Assembly: GCA_030710605.1 (NCBI GenBank)
Contig: CP092877.1
Span: 39,818,580 to 39,882,579 of the forward strand
DNA length: 64,000 nt
Source of the DNA: Cordylochernes scorpioides
Lineage: Eukaryota > Arthropoda > Arachnida > Pseudoscorpiones > Chernetidae
Direction: 5' to 3'
The notes beneath the pieces were generated by a model. The model saw nothing but the letters and a program-made list of their open reading frames with translations. It did no database searches and was not told the origin of the DNA. Of the stretch, positions 51,271-62,856 are shown one piece after another. The translations under genes were made by a program, and so were the position numbers. Within the stretch, counting starts at the first letter, position 1. Each line of letters opens with the position of its first letter.

Positions 51271-52689
51271 CACTGCGTGACATTGAAAATGGAACACCAA
51301 GAAATAGTGACCAGAAAGTGATGAAACTCGGCAGACAGAGAGAGACAGGGACGAACAATAAGTGATCTTTATTTCAAAATGATAGTCATAATACAGAGCG
51401 AGAACGGCGTCGGCTTAGTAGCAAGTAGGACCACCGCGGACGGCGATGCACGCAGCAACACGTCTAGGTAGAGAGTCAATCGGAGTATGGATGGCGTCCT
51501 GAGGGATGGCTCTCCATTCCCTCTCAACCATTTGCCACAGTTCGTCTTCTGAACGCGGCTGTGGCAAGGCATGCAAACAGCGTCCAATGATGTCCCAGAC
51601 GTGCTCGATTGGTGAGAGATCAGGAGAGTACGGTGGCCAGGGAAGCATCTGTACATCTTGCAGAGCTTGTTGGCTAATGCGAGCAGTGTGCGGTCGGGCG
51701 TTATCCTGCTGATAAAGGGCATTGGGTACCCCCTGAAGGTAGGGGAGTGTCACCGGTCGCAGCACATCATCAACGTATCGTTGGGCCGTCATAGTGCCCT
51801 GAATACGAAGTAAAGGTGACCTGGAATCATACGCGATTGCGCCCCAAACCATGATTCCACGTTGTCGCACGGTGAGGCGTTCCACAATTGCTGCCGGATT
51901 GGACCTTTCTCCACGTCGACGCCACACGCGTACACGGCGACTATCACTGGACAAGCAGAAACGCGACTCATCTGAGAACACGACCCTGTGCCATTCCGTC
52001 ATCCACGTCGATCTAGCCCGGCACCATTCCAAACGTTGGCGCCTATTCGGTGGGGTCAATGGCAGTCTTCTTAGCGGACGGCATGAGTGCAAGCCATTAG
52101 CAACCAATCGAAGGGAAATGGTTCTGGTCGAGATGGAATGATCTAGGGTGTCTTGCACATGTTGCAGGATGGCGGTACAAGTGGCTTGTGGGGCCGCCAC
52201 TGCTTGTCGAAGGATACGCCGATCCACACGTGCTGACGTCACTCTGGTTGCACCGACATTCCTATAAATTGCCACATTTCCTTGTTCCAACCATCTTCTC
52301 CACAGTCGGTGCACCGTGGACGCACCAAGGTGTGTATCAGCTGCGATTTGACGTATGGACCAACCTGCCCTTTTCAGTCCGATCACCATGCCCCTCGTAA
52401 AAGCGTCTGTCTGCTTGAACTGCCTCCGTTTACGATGACCTGGCATTCTCTGTTATTACACGTGTCTTTTGACACAAGAACAAAATTTCTACAATGATTT
52501 TCCTTGAAGAAATAACGACACGAATACTGTCCTTTCTGCAAGTTCCTTCCCTTATATCTTACTCCATGTGCGCACGAGAGCTGCGCATTTTACATCATTT
52601 GCATAACTCGGTTAGGCGCGTCTACCCTGAAATTTGCATAATTTTCTGGCCACTATTTCTTGGTGTTCCATTTTCAATGTCACGCAGTG
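51271..52689 (-). mobile_element. Complete Tc1-like transposon, probably recent
   Basis: 47-bp terminal inverted repeats with one mismatch (CACTGCGTGACATTGAAAAT...), TA at both ends (51269-51270, 52690-52691), intact transposase. Copy A has the unfilled site GAGCTACATATTAGAGACC with TA at 2449-2450. Confidence 0.96.
51415..52446 (-). CDS. Tc1-like transposase, intact
   Basis: 343 codons, normal for Tc1 family. N-terminal basic region MPGHRKRRQFKQTD, a HTH (GWSIRQIAADTHLGASTVHR, about 30-55), a second HTH region (SISTRTISLRLVANGLHSCR, about 105-125), then the DDE domain: VVFSDESRFCL, YQQDNARPHTAR and PYSPDLSPIEHVWD. The second D and the E have 32 residues between them, two fewer than classical DD34E. 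It ends RRVAACIAVRGGPTCY. ATG at 52446 is the first in frame and lies just inside the inverted repeat. Binds the inverted repeats and moves the element by cut and paste at TA. No stop or frameshift, so it may be functional. Confidence 0.95.
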   Translation of the reverse strand: MPGHRKRRQFKQTDAFTRGMVIGLKRAGWSIRQIAADTHLGASTVHRLWRRWLEQGNVAIYRNVGATRVTSARVDRRILRQAVAAPQATCTAILQHVQDTLDHSISTRTISLRLVANGLHSCRPLRRLPLTPPNRRQRLEWCRARSTWMTEWHRVVFSDESRFCLSSDSRRVRVWRRRGERSNPAAIVERLTVRQRGIMVWGAIAYDSRSPLLRIQGTMTAQRYVDDVLRPVTLPYLQGVPNALYQQDNARPHTARISQQALQDVQMLPWPPYSPDLSPIEHVWDIIGRCLHALPQPRSEDELWQMVEREWRAIPQDAIHTPIDSLPRRVAACIAVRGGPTCY

Positions 52690-52778
52690 TATTAGAGACC
52701 TTCAAATAATCATTTTTAATTTTTTTCTAGTTTCAATAAAGAAAATCTTTCTTTATAAATCCAAAATATTAGGAAGTA

Positions 52779-52952
52779 CAGTAGAACCTCCCTGTAAAAG
52801 ACACCTAATTGCAGAGCCAAATGGCCTTTAGGGAGAGGTGTCCTCTTACCGGAGAGTTGCTAAATTGTAAAAATGGTAATTTCGCAAATGAAAACTGTCC
52901 TTTGTGGAGAGGTGTCCACTAGCGGGGTGTCCACTAAAGGGAGATTCTACTG
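52779..52952. mobile_element. pogo/Tigger-like MITE
   Basis: Copy B partner of 2538-2711. Confidence 0.78.
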
Positions 52953-53309
52953 TAATATTTGACCAATATTCTTTCGTTTCTCCTTCAAGAGCCTAAATTC
53001 ACAGGATCCTAAATTTAACATTTATTATTGTCCAATCACTTTAAATTTCACATACACAGAACCTCTAAAGATAGATCATTTACAAAAATATGTACATAGC
53101 ACTCGCTAGAAAATTCTCTTTTGCAAAAGACTTTCGGTTATTTTACAAAGATGAGATCGCTATTAAAGGTGGTTATTCATCAATTGTGTCACTGATGGAA
53201 GGTTTAGCTGTAGATATATTTGTGGATTTGTTTAATTTGGGAAGAAGATTTTAAAACTTACATTTTAATGTTTAAAATCGGGCGCTATAGAGAGAAAGGC
53301 GCTATTTAG

Positions 53310-53590
53310 AGGGGGGGATCTAACACGGGGTCTAATGGAATCTTGACACCTCTTTGACAGATTGTCAAGATTCCATTAGATCCCGTGTGGATCTCATAGA
53401 ATAAAGTCCGCCCTAGACTGACGAGTGTCATTAGCCCGAAACCATGGTCTCTAGGTGGACGCTTTTCAGTTTGCCAAAGCTGGTGTTGTGGCTTTGTCAC
53501 CGACCCGAGGCTGCTAGTTGCGGCGACGGTCAATAGATGGCGTCTGGTTTTAGACGTCTATTTTGACGGGAGAGACGACCCTTGTCTCTT
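53310..53590. repeat. Half palindrome with hammerhead, copy B
   Basis: Contains the centre (TCTTGACACCTCTTTGACAG) and right arm of the 4339-4784 palindrome, ending GACGGGAGAGACGACCCTTG. The left arm has been lost next to the deletion. Confidence 0.85.
53406..53460 (+). ncRNA. Hammerhead ribozyme, copy B arm
   Basis: GTCCGCCCTAGA, CTGACGA, GTGT-CATTA-GCCC, GAAA, ACC-AT-GGT, C, TCTAGGTGGAC. All core bases are present and stems I and III pair well; stem II has one U-C mismatch. The best preserved core of the three. Confidence 0.78.
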
Positions 53591-53911
53591 TATATATATA
53601 TATATATATGTCATAATATATGCTCTTCCAGGATAATAAAACAATCCAACAGCCAACGAGAGAGAGATGGGCAGCTAAAGCTAAGAAAACTAACTTACGA
53701 CCATTTTTTGGTCACATTCCTGAGGGGGGCGTCACCACCTGGCGCTTATCTTTTGTTAGCCCCGCTTGTGTACACAGGGAAAAACAGTCGTTCAGTAGAT
53801 AACGTCTCACTCGCCACCTTTTTCTCTCTCGGCTGGCTGCCTGGATGATTGCTCTAACAGCTCGTCGTGTGATTATTTCTCACCTCACCACATCATTTAC
53901 CACTATATTGT

Positions 53912-53948
<37 letters not shown>

Positions 53949-54070
53949 TAGTATATATATAAGCGACTATACATATGTATATTACGCAAATAAAATTCTC
54001 CTCAATGCCTGACCTTTTCTATGACCCAGCTAACTTCGAACATCCTTTGATTAAAAAAGCCTGCACCACG

Positions 54071-54110
54071 TTGACGAGGGCCAACAGCCCGAAACGCGTT
54101 CGTGTTTAGC
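54071..54110 (+). ncRNA. Hammerhead-like sequence
   Basis: TTGACGA (C3 changed), stem GGGC-CAACA-GCCC, GAAA, then ACGCG-TT-CGTGT as a stem III. No convincing stem I partner. A decayed relative of the ribozyme at 37775-37826. Confidence 0.45.
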
Positions 54111-54324
54111 TTTTGGTTTCCATCTAGAAAACGCTAATGTTAGTGGTCAGGATATGCCTAATTTTCTGGCTTTCAGTCACCACCTTGCATTTCTTGGGTC
54201 CTTTATCTTTAGTAATGCGATAAGACAAATATGCCTAATTTGTTTTTAATATCAACACCTGACCTTTTTATTTATTATTATTTTTTTCCACATTAAAAAT
54301 ATATTTAGTTATTTTTATAAGTAA

Positions 54325-54803
54325 CTAGCCGAGTAAAGGTTTGTTTAACGAATCTCTCGATAAAGTGAACATTTTTTTCCCGGTCCCTTGAAAAATACTC
54401 GATAAGTTGAATAAAATCAATATTAATTGGTTCCCTCGGTAATTGGAAGTTAAAGGAATAGTATCTTGCCTTTGAATTGTATCATTATTCTTGTCTCAAA
54501 TAAATTGCCGTGTCATCCTGAATTTTGTCTTTCCTAATTTTCTACATTACAAAATCATCGTATCATCATGATAATATTTAGAGCAGATTGTTGAATTATA
54601 ACAGATAAATTAGAATATTTATCTTGATTATTTCTAGGCGAAAAGTTATTTCAAAAATTTTATTTGCTAGAAACCTTCCCAGTACTATACTAAATAACTT
54701 CCCAAAGTTTCATGGCGATCCAATGAGTGGTTTGGTCAGGCATAAAGGACAAACAAACAAACAAACAGACACACACACATACATTCATTTATATATATAT
54801 AGA
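54325..54803 (-). mobile_element. Helitron lacking its 3' hairpin
   Basis: On the minus strand it starts TCTATATATATAAATGAATG (5' end at 54803) with (GTTT)n as in 5522-6174. It ends ...CCTTTACTCGG directly joined to CTAG (54325-54328) and then T, so the hairpin seen in relatives is missing. Confidence 0.72.
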
Positions 54804-55260
54804 TATGATGATATAATACTATGATAAGAAGGGCTTTTAGAATCCAATCTAGATTAAGGTAATGCCTATAAAACATTATCAAATTTGGGATCAAGTGTTT
54901 CTTTAAAATTGAATAAATTTCTTTAACCAAACTTTTGAAAATTCGAAAAAAATTGAAATGACCACAATTTTACTTGCCATAGAGTTTTTTCTTATACGAA
55001 AAGAGGAGAAAATTGAGGGATATTTATAAATAATATTTAATTTTAAAAGTCTTTATTAATCATTTTAGGGAGTTTTCATGTATGTTTTATAATTGTTGAC
55101 AAATCTCTATCGAAAAATCTATGGGTGACTATCGGTATTAAATAATTGATGTTTTATGATATATAATGATAAGGACAGGGATCTCTTTATCTTCAATGTT
55201 AGAATAAAAATGTGATCTGTGTTTTCTTTATTTTAGGAAAGAAATAAAGATTCTAATTAC

Positions 55261-55277
55261 CTTGAGGACTTCTTCGC
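55261..55277 (-). pseudogene. Micro-exon 2 in copy B
   Basis: Identical 17 bases to 4840-4856 with acceptor GTGTTGTAG and donor GTAATT. Exons 3-5 of this copy are deleted, so the gene copy is broken. Confidence 0.5.
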
Positions 55278-55363
55278 CTACAACACACAAAGGAACATAA
55301 GGTTAGAACAAATGAATAAATTTGCCTGAATGCGAATACAAGAACTTTACTTTCCATAACATG

Positions 55364-55666
55364 GGGATCAGTGGAAGGGTGGTCTAAACCATTGGTTTTT
55401 GATCGTTACGACCCGGGATCGAATCCCACATTGGGCACTTTTTTTCTGATAAAAAAAAAATGCTCAAATGACCCCCGATTCTTGCATAAGTCCAACCCCA
55501 GCGAGTGCAAATAACCAAACGGGACTCCGGCACATTTGTAAGTGTAAAAGTCGAACTCCTTTTCACATGTGTAGACATGTGGTGCACTTACAGGAAAAAC
55601 AATCGCCAACTTCTACCCACCATGATTATCATGGCCTGTACCACGTGTACTAGGGATAATAATAAT
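55364..55666 (+). mobile_element. tRNA-headed SINE
   Basis: Copy B partner of 4940-5245; lacks a few bases of CCCCACCAGCG. Confidence 0.8.
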
Positions 55667-57113
55667 AAACTTTCAATATTAGCATCCTATGCTGTTTTGT
55701 ATATAGATAAGTTGAATTATTTTATCTCATTTTAGTCACCTTTCTTTATTATAAGTAGAACCAGGATTCAAAATAACCATTCCCCTGTGAAGAGTGACAG
55801 CAGGTCAATGAAATGTCAGGAGTTAAATATATCATTGGTTGATGTGGCTGTGTTTTTCCAAACTTTCTTTATTAACAGTGATTGTGAAAGCTCTCTAGTT
55901 TTAAAATGAAATTCTGAATAAACATACATTTTAAAAATATAATTGATAAAAATTTATAAATATTTAAACGAACTCTTTCGAAGCTACTTTTTATAATTTA
56001 AGACTAGTTCTGGAGACCTTATACTGCAATGATCTTTTTACTGACACGGGATGGCTGGCTCATCATTGGTGAACCCTTCTAGTGGTTTCGTTTGTTTAAT
56101 CTCTGGACCGTTCTACTATAGTATTGGACTTCAAAATGTGTATCAAGAGGTCTGTGTACTGCATAAAGATACTTTTGATAAAGGGCCCTGCTGCAGGTCT
56201 TGCGTTCCTCGATTGGTGCAACATGAAGTTTCGCCTTTTTACGTATTTTAATCTGATTTTTTCATGATAATACGGTAAACGGTGTTGGTTATTGTGGAAA
56301 TGTTCCTTTGAGAAGGTGGATTTGATAACCATTTCCTTTATTTTTCTTTAGGTTGGGGTTGAAGGTTTCTTCAGGCACCTTTTTTTTTTCAGAGGATTTT
56401 TTTTTTGCTCAATTTCACAGATATAATTTTTTTCCCTTTATTATGTGCCTGATTGTGTACTTAGTAATATCAATATATTCTTATCTTTCATAATTTTAAT
56501 AATTTGGGTAAATGAGTATTTCTCACCGGAAAGTCTGAAAACGTAACGTTTTACAAAATAACTTATAATTTAAACCATTTAAAATATTTCAAAACAGTTT
56601 TTTTTTCATAAAATATAAATCAATGCTCTTTATTTTGAATAAATAAAACATCGCTCGAATCACGCGTTTCTTTCGCGAGATACAGCGTTGAAAAATCATT
56701 CTTTAAAAAAAGGAACACCCTCTGTATATATATATATATATACAGTATATGTATATATACGTATAATTGTTTCAAATACATATAAAAGGAGATTCTCCTG
56801 TAACTTTATGTTGTATACTGGTTAGAAAATCGGCCCCTGTTACTTAACCAGCTTAAACATCTTTTTTGGAAAATTATACCGATTTCAGGACTTCTCTTGT
56901 AGGATGTTATGAAATTGAAGCCACCCTTGTACTGATTTAGGGTCATAGCCATGACATGGTATATATGTTGTTGGCTTTTGTCTGAATTTGTCAAAACTGG
57001 TGTTATGGTACATTCTCCACCACTACCTTCATGTTTTGTTCTGAGGTTATAAACAAAATGCATTGTTTTAGTGCATTTTAAAGAGAGAGGTGCCTCTTTT
57101 GTTCATATATATA

Positions 57114-57288
57114 CAGTAGAACCTCCATGAGAGAACACTCACGCTAGAGGACACCTCTCCACAAAGGACAGTTTTTATTTGCAAAATTACCATTTTTACT
57201 ATTTAGCAACTCTCCGGTAAGAGGATACCTCTCTCCAAAGGACACTTTGGCTCTGCAATTAGATGTACTTTACAGGGAGGTTCTAATG
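57114..57288. mobile_element. pogo/Tigger-like MITE
   Basis: Copy B partner of 14907-15081. Confidence 0.75.
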
Positions 57289-57740
57289 TATAAAATATAT
57301 CTTGTATAAATCTTCTCCCTAGGTAAACATTTTAATATTTTTTAAACAGATCATACTAAGAATTTTTTCCTCTATATATAAATAGATTCTGAAAATTTTA
57401 TCAAAAGTAAATTATGACCATTTAAAATTTTTTGATCATGATAAATTGATATTTTATATTGTATGTTTTTTCGTTTTATTTTTAGCTTGCAGAGCTAGTA
57501 AATAATGACTAATGCACATGCAGGGGGTAATATATTATTATGATTATAGTTTTCACAAACAACACACATTTTTCATCTATAAATAAATATTGATACTATA
57601 TAAATTTTAAATATTAAAATTTACAATAAAAATAGTCGAGAATTTTTAAAGTGGTGATGTGTTCCCTGGTTTGGATAGATGAAAAGGGAGGATACACGAT
57701 GTGACTTATTAAAGTTTCCTTACTTAAGTATATATATATA

Positions 57741-59678
57741 TAGCAATTTAGGCCAACAACCCCATGTATATAACCCGCAGCAAGACCTTAATGTTGTATA
57801 ATGGTAAATATGATGGAATAACGCACTGAAACACATAAAAGTACAAACATCACTAAAACCTGACAGATAATTACCCTCAAAGTAGCCCTAATAAAGTCGT
57901 AATTTTGTAACTGTTGCTGTGTCAATATATCACAGCAAAGATATAGTACACAACTCTATTTCAACAGAGTCGGTTGTTCTATAATTTGTACACTTTGTGA
58001 AATTAAGGTGTGGGGGGTAGTACCATAAGACAAATTATGTATGAAATAGGTAACAGAGGAAACAAGAAAATTTTTCTAGATATTTATTTAAATATCTTAA
58101 AATTTGGGAACATGTCTATACTGACGAGATATGCTATTTACATAGTAAAATTTTAGATAGAGGTGACCTGAAGTTACTTTATAGCCCTTTAGGGCCCATG
58201 CGAAATCTAGGTTGTCTACTACACAAAAGGGGGGGGAACCTAGATCTCCATCTATTCTAGCGGGACAAAATATACGAACCCTAACACTCCTTTTAAGTCA
58301 CTTAAAGCCCTTTAGGGCCCATTCAGAATCTAAATAGATTAGCTTCTGTTCGAAAAAAAAAAAAAAAAAAAGAGGGGGGCTAAGCCATAATGACAAGGGG
58401 CTTACCTTCTCTCGAAAGCGGCGGCAAGGTCTGGTCTCCTCTACGTCTCAGGCCCGTCTAAAAATCGTCCTTCTCACTGAGCGACTCCGATCGAATCCCG
58501 CCTTTTGGCAAAGAACCTTCTTTTATATCATCTCATTCTCCATTTTCATTCGCCGAAAGAAACACCAATCAAAATGGCCAACGGCTCCAGTATCAATTTC
58601 ATAGACGCCCCAGGCCTCTCCCCTTCAAAATAGAACATATAGTATTACCAAAACAAAAAAAATCTAAAGAGAGAAACAACCCCTGCGGTAGTGTAAGATT
58701 TCAGACTCCAGCCCCCCGTCTTTCCACATGGGTTGAAATACAATCCTCCCTTTTTCTCGGGATGGTATATATATCGCCCCCCCGTCTTGGCTAAAATTGA
58801 CCCAGGCCCTTTTTACCTGGACTGTAATGTGATGCTTTCCTTTCTCTGGAAGGATATTTTATAAGTTTCAGTCTTTAGAGATCTTCCTTCTCCATTTTTC
58901 TCCTTTTTTTTTTTTTCTGGTCACCTTTACCTAAATTTTTGGTGAGGGGAATATATGTACATATGAAACAACAGTTTCCAGCTCGGAATGTCTCTGGATG
59001 TCTTCTTCTTTACCAGGCATCAGCTTTCGGCATGGAAGTCTGGTGTCACCAAGTGTCTAAGTTTCTGGGCAAAAAAAAATGGTCTGTAAGTCTATGTGGG
59101 AGGGAAGCCATGTATCCATTTGATTTGATCATACATACGCCTTCTGTTGGGGTATGGTTACAAAAAAACGTGCCCCAACAATCCTCCCCCTGCCAAGTAA
59201 TGGACAAATGCGTTTGTGCTATTCATTATTCATCTGCCTTTCATCAGTTACTATGAAAGCAGGCCCATTTCTAGCAAAATGCATTTTCCATTACTAGGTG
59301 AAGCCAGATGTACCGAAACCTATAGGGAAGGTAAGGCTAGTCAAAATGATGGTATGCCATTCTAGATGTTTATTATTCCGAACATTAGTGGGCATTGCGC
59401 ATCCTGGCAAAGGGGTTTTTATGTGCTATTATTCTGTCAGAACACTGTTATCAAAATAGTTCATGGGGGACAGTCATATCATATGTATGGAAGTAAGCAA
59501 GGTCATCTGTCTTACCATTCATGGGTATATATACCACCCTTCCACTTTCTTCTTTGGCCTTGAGGAGTAGACCCTCCTTGTGGTAAGTCCTCTCAACCCC
59601 ATCCTTGCCTCTTGTGGTGCTGGATTCATTGCTACCTTCTTTCTGCTAACAATACAGTTAGAACATTTCCCTATTACA
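57741..59678 (+). mobile_element. Probable long LTR related to the TA-targeting Gypsy family
   Basis: Starts TAGCAATTTAGGCCAACAAC after (TA)n, like TGGTAATTTAAACCAACAAC of the family, and may end CCCTATTACA before TATTATATAT. Includes AAGCCCTTTAGGGCCCAT direct repeats (58186, 58308) and a run of about 18 A. About 1.9 kb, longer than relatives. The end is inferred from a short match only. Confidence 0.45.
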
Positions 59679-59695
59679 TATTATATATAAAAATT

Positions 59696-61776
59696 TGGGC
59701 GCCAAGGAGTCGTTTAGAAATAACTGACTAGTCCAACTCCTAAAACATGCCAGCATCTTTATTTAAGTACCAATCAAGACATTCGTGTGGTATAGTTATA
59801 CATATACAATCAAAGGAAAGGATAATTATAGTTAGCTGAAAGAAATATCTTGATACATAATGATTAGCCTATGACATGATGACTTTTGCTAAATAAAAAA
59901 AAAAAAGGTTACAGAAAACAAATTGTGAAAGTAATTATTAAATAAGGCACGAAATATGTAATGATAAAATGAATCCTTCCATGTTATATGATGGGTATAA
60001 TATATATATTGAAGAAAACACGTATCATGCAGATAGTGATTAAATATGATAAAAATCATCCCATGATAGATGATAAAGAAAACTACTACAAAATTATATA
60101 TGATGACAAAATATATATACTTATACAAGTAAGGCGGATAAAAGACAATAAGGATAAAATAGATCATGCCTTAAGGGAAGAATAAGCCATGACAACATGT
60201 TAAAAAAAATCGCAACATGGCCGGTAAATATTACTAATATCATGAATATCAAAGGAAATAAAATAGTTGAAATGAATAGCATATGATTATAATATAATAT
60301 ATATGATATAAAATAATAACATATTCAATTAGAAAATGAAAACACATTATATATATTTGTGCGCTGAAGGTTCAAGGTTTAGTATCTCAGTTAAGTTTTT
60401 CAATCTTATTCAGTCTGGAATCACGAGTTGGTCACTGGGTAATATTCGTCTATCCCGATCCTACTGGAGGGTGTGTTTTCTCTTATGTGTTAGATTCCTC
60501 TGTTACAATACTCTCAACTCAGATGGGTACGTCATTTAGAATCTTGGTCAAATGGAATATATCCCAGACCTCTATTAAACTACACAGTCCATTTAAATCT
60601 AGGGTGACAACCGTATGAAGAAAGCTCTCTGTTTGACAGAGAAACTAATCAACTTCTCCCATTTTGTTTGTGACTCCGTTTACCTTGTCTCTGGGGTGTG
60701 TACAGTTCAGCTACCTCCCCCTTCCAAGAAATTCATATTACTTTCATCTACTAATATACCCTCTATTCATTGACCTGAATCCTACAAATCTACATCTTAT
60801 AAATTTGAATTTTATCAATCTGAAATTTTGGTTCTTTTACAAATTCCTTCAGAATTCTACTCCCTGTATAACTGCTCTTAATTCTACTGTCCTCAATACA
60901 ACACTTCTAAAACTCTGACTCATTGGCTCGTTCTGGCGTCTCGTTCGCGGTCCTTATAGTTAACTAATACTTTAAAATCTTATCCTATCATGAAACGAGT
61001 TTAAACTCGTTGAAGGTCCTAATAATTACTTATTTTGCCTCTCGAATCGGTCTTATACTCGAATTCATTCCAACAAAACGTATGGCAGGGCGAATCCTTT
61101 ATTAGAAGAAACTTCCGCTAGCTATGGGGAATCAAACTGGTACCAAAAAAAATTCAGTAGACGGAAACACTTCGTCTAGAATAACTGGGCAATCTCTGCC
61201 TACATGCCAATCTTACAGGACCTCCCATCTAGAACACCCTCGCTCCAGCCACGCTAAAAGCGTCGAAACTACGGTGTCAGATCGGTTACCCAAGGTCGCG
61301 CCGTTATACCCCAGGCTATACGGCATGGCAAAACAAATCCCCCATCCTGCATAAAATTCAATCTATACCTCTTCGTTCCCTCTAATGAGGGGAAGTTTTG
61401 TGGGTTTCCTGGTCTGATCATAACCTCCCACAACCTTCCAGTCTGAGAATCAAGATATGATCATTATCTACGACTCTTAAAATTCAAGTTGATATAATGA
61501 AATAGAGTAACTGATTACCCTAATAAAAGAAATCAATATTTGCACTCCTCTAAAAGGAGACCTAACAAAGTGGAGCGAATATTTTCCTAACAATAGATAG
61601 AGTTGTAGTTGTCCTGTTTGAGGCTTCTCGGTCCTAACAAAATTCGAAATAAAAAGTAAAATAAAATTAAAATCGATCCTATTAAAGTCCTTTAACCCTA
61701 TTCTAATGTATTTTGGGCTCACAATATAATAGTTTTTAACCTTTTTCTACATTCATTGCACCAATTCATTCATACA
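59696..61776 (-). mobile_element. Probable 3' LTR of the second Gypsy lineage
   Basis: About 2.08 kb between TGTATGAATG (after the polypurine tract) and GGCGCCCA; AATAAA on the minus strand near 59762. The second LTR is not in the window, so borders are unconfirmed. Confidence 0.5.
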
Positions 61777-62856
61777 CCCTCCCCCCTATCATTCGCGGTA
61801 CGCATACAAACTAAGGTTGAAAGCTGCTACAAAGGCCAAAATACTCATTTATCTATATCAATAGATCCTAACAAATGATAACATCTTTCAGGACACAATG
61901 TGAAATCAAATAAAATAATAAAATTAAAACAAGTTGGGAACTAAAGCCCTAGGTTACTCAAAAGAAAATGCCTCTGTACAAGCTCTATATATACTAATAC
62001 TTTATACTCGATAAATGATTGTTAACAATAATTGTTAACAATTCTAAATAATCTGGAAGCTAACCTACCAAAAAAAAAATCAGTGTAACTTCAAAAACTG
62101 CCCTTGCCTCGACACTAAGCGACTTTTCACGACAATTCTATAAAGACATACACAAATATAAGGGCGAATAAAGAACCATTAAACGTGACACCTCATAAAA
62201 GCGGATTGAGTCATTCCCCTAGCCACCGTGGGTGAAGTCACTTTCTTCTTACTTCCTCGTGCGTCCGCCCCCTTTGCAGTAGTCCGACCTCAGCACTCTA
62301 TTGAAAGATGGATTTATAGGGTTTATGATTCACTACCCAACACTAACATTCTCAAGTGCTTTCCAAGGATCAACTACAGTCTGGGCCTACTTAACTTCTA
62401 CCCCTGGCTTAGGGTCCCTATACTTCACAACTTTACTCTGAAAGATTGACCTTTCATGTCCTCATTAGAAACCTATTTCAAAGCTACTACCTGAAGGCCA
62501 GGGATTATAGGGTTTCTGAATTACCCAACACAAGCCATAGGATGCCTATTAGGTTTGTTGTTTTAGACATAGCCCCCCCTCTAAGTTGTGATTTCCTACA
62601 CCTTCCTTCACCTATTACTCCTGGTAATAACTAAAATTTCAGATTTACACTAAATAGTTAATTCACAATGGTATACATTATTCTCATTGGTCTTCGAAAC
62701 TCGGGTTTTAACAAGAAATAGTTTGTATTAAAAAAAAAAGGAATCCTAATGAAGCTCTACTTTAAAAAAAAAAAAGGTTTAAAAAAAAAAAAGGCTGAAA
62801 TCTCTAAACTTCTCATTCTATCGAGCTGATTCTCCGTACACACTCCAAAATCCTAG
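61777..62856. other. 3' untranslated stretch of the Gypsy element
   Basis: Between the integrase stop and the polypurine tract. Two A runs at about 62763-62794. No frame of note. Confidence 0.5.

Larger units (their letters stand above)
50614..57656 (+). repeat. Segmental duplication, copy B
   Basis: Direct copy of 1299-15449, about 7 kb because it lacks Gypsy element 1, the 5522 Helitron and the solo LTR. It has its own Tc1 insertion (51271-52689), a deletion of about 1 kb at about 53260 (TTAC microhomology) removing what is 3017-4011 in copy A, and 1.6 kb (53590-55205) with no counterpart in A. Confidence 0.9.

Noticed and set aside
53580-53960. Functional promoter in the (TA)n tracts
   Set aside because: Simple microsatellites with no nearby gene start.
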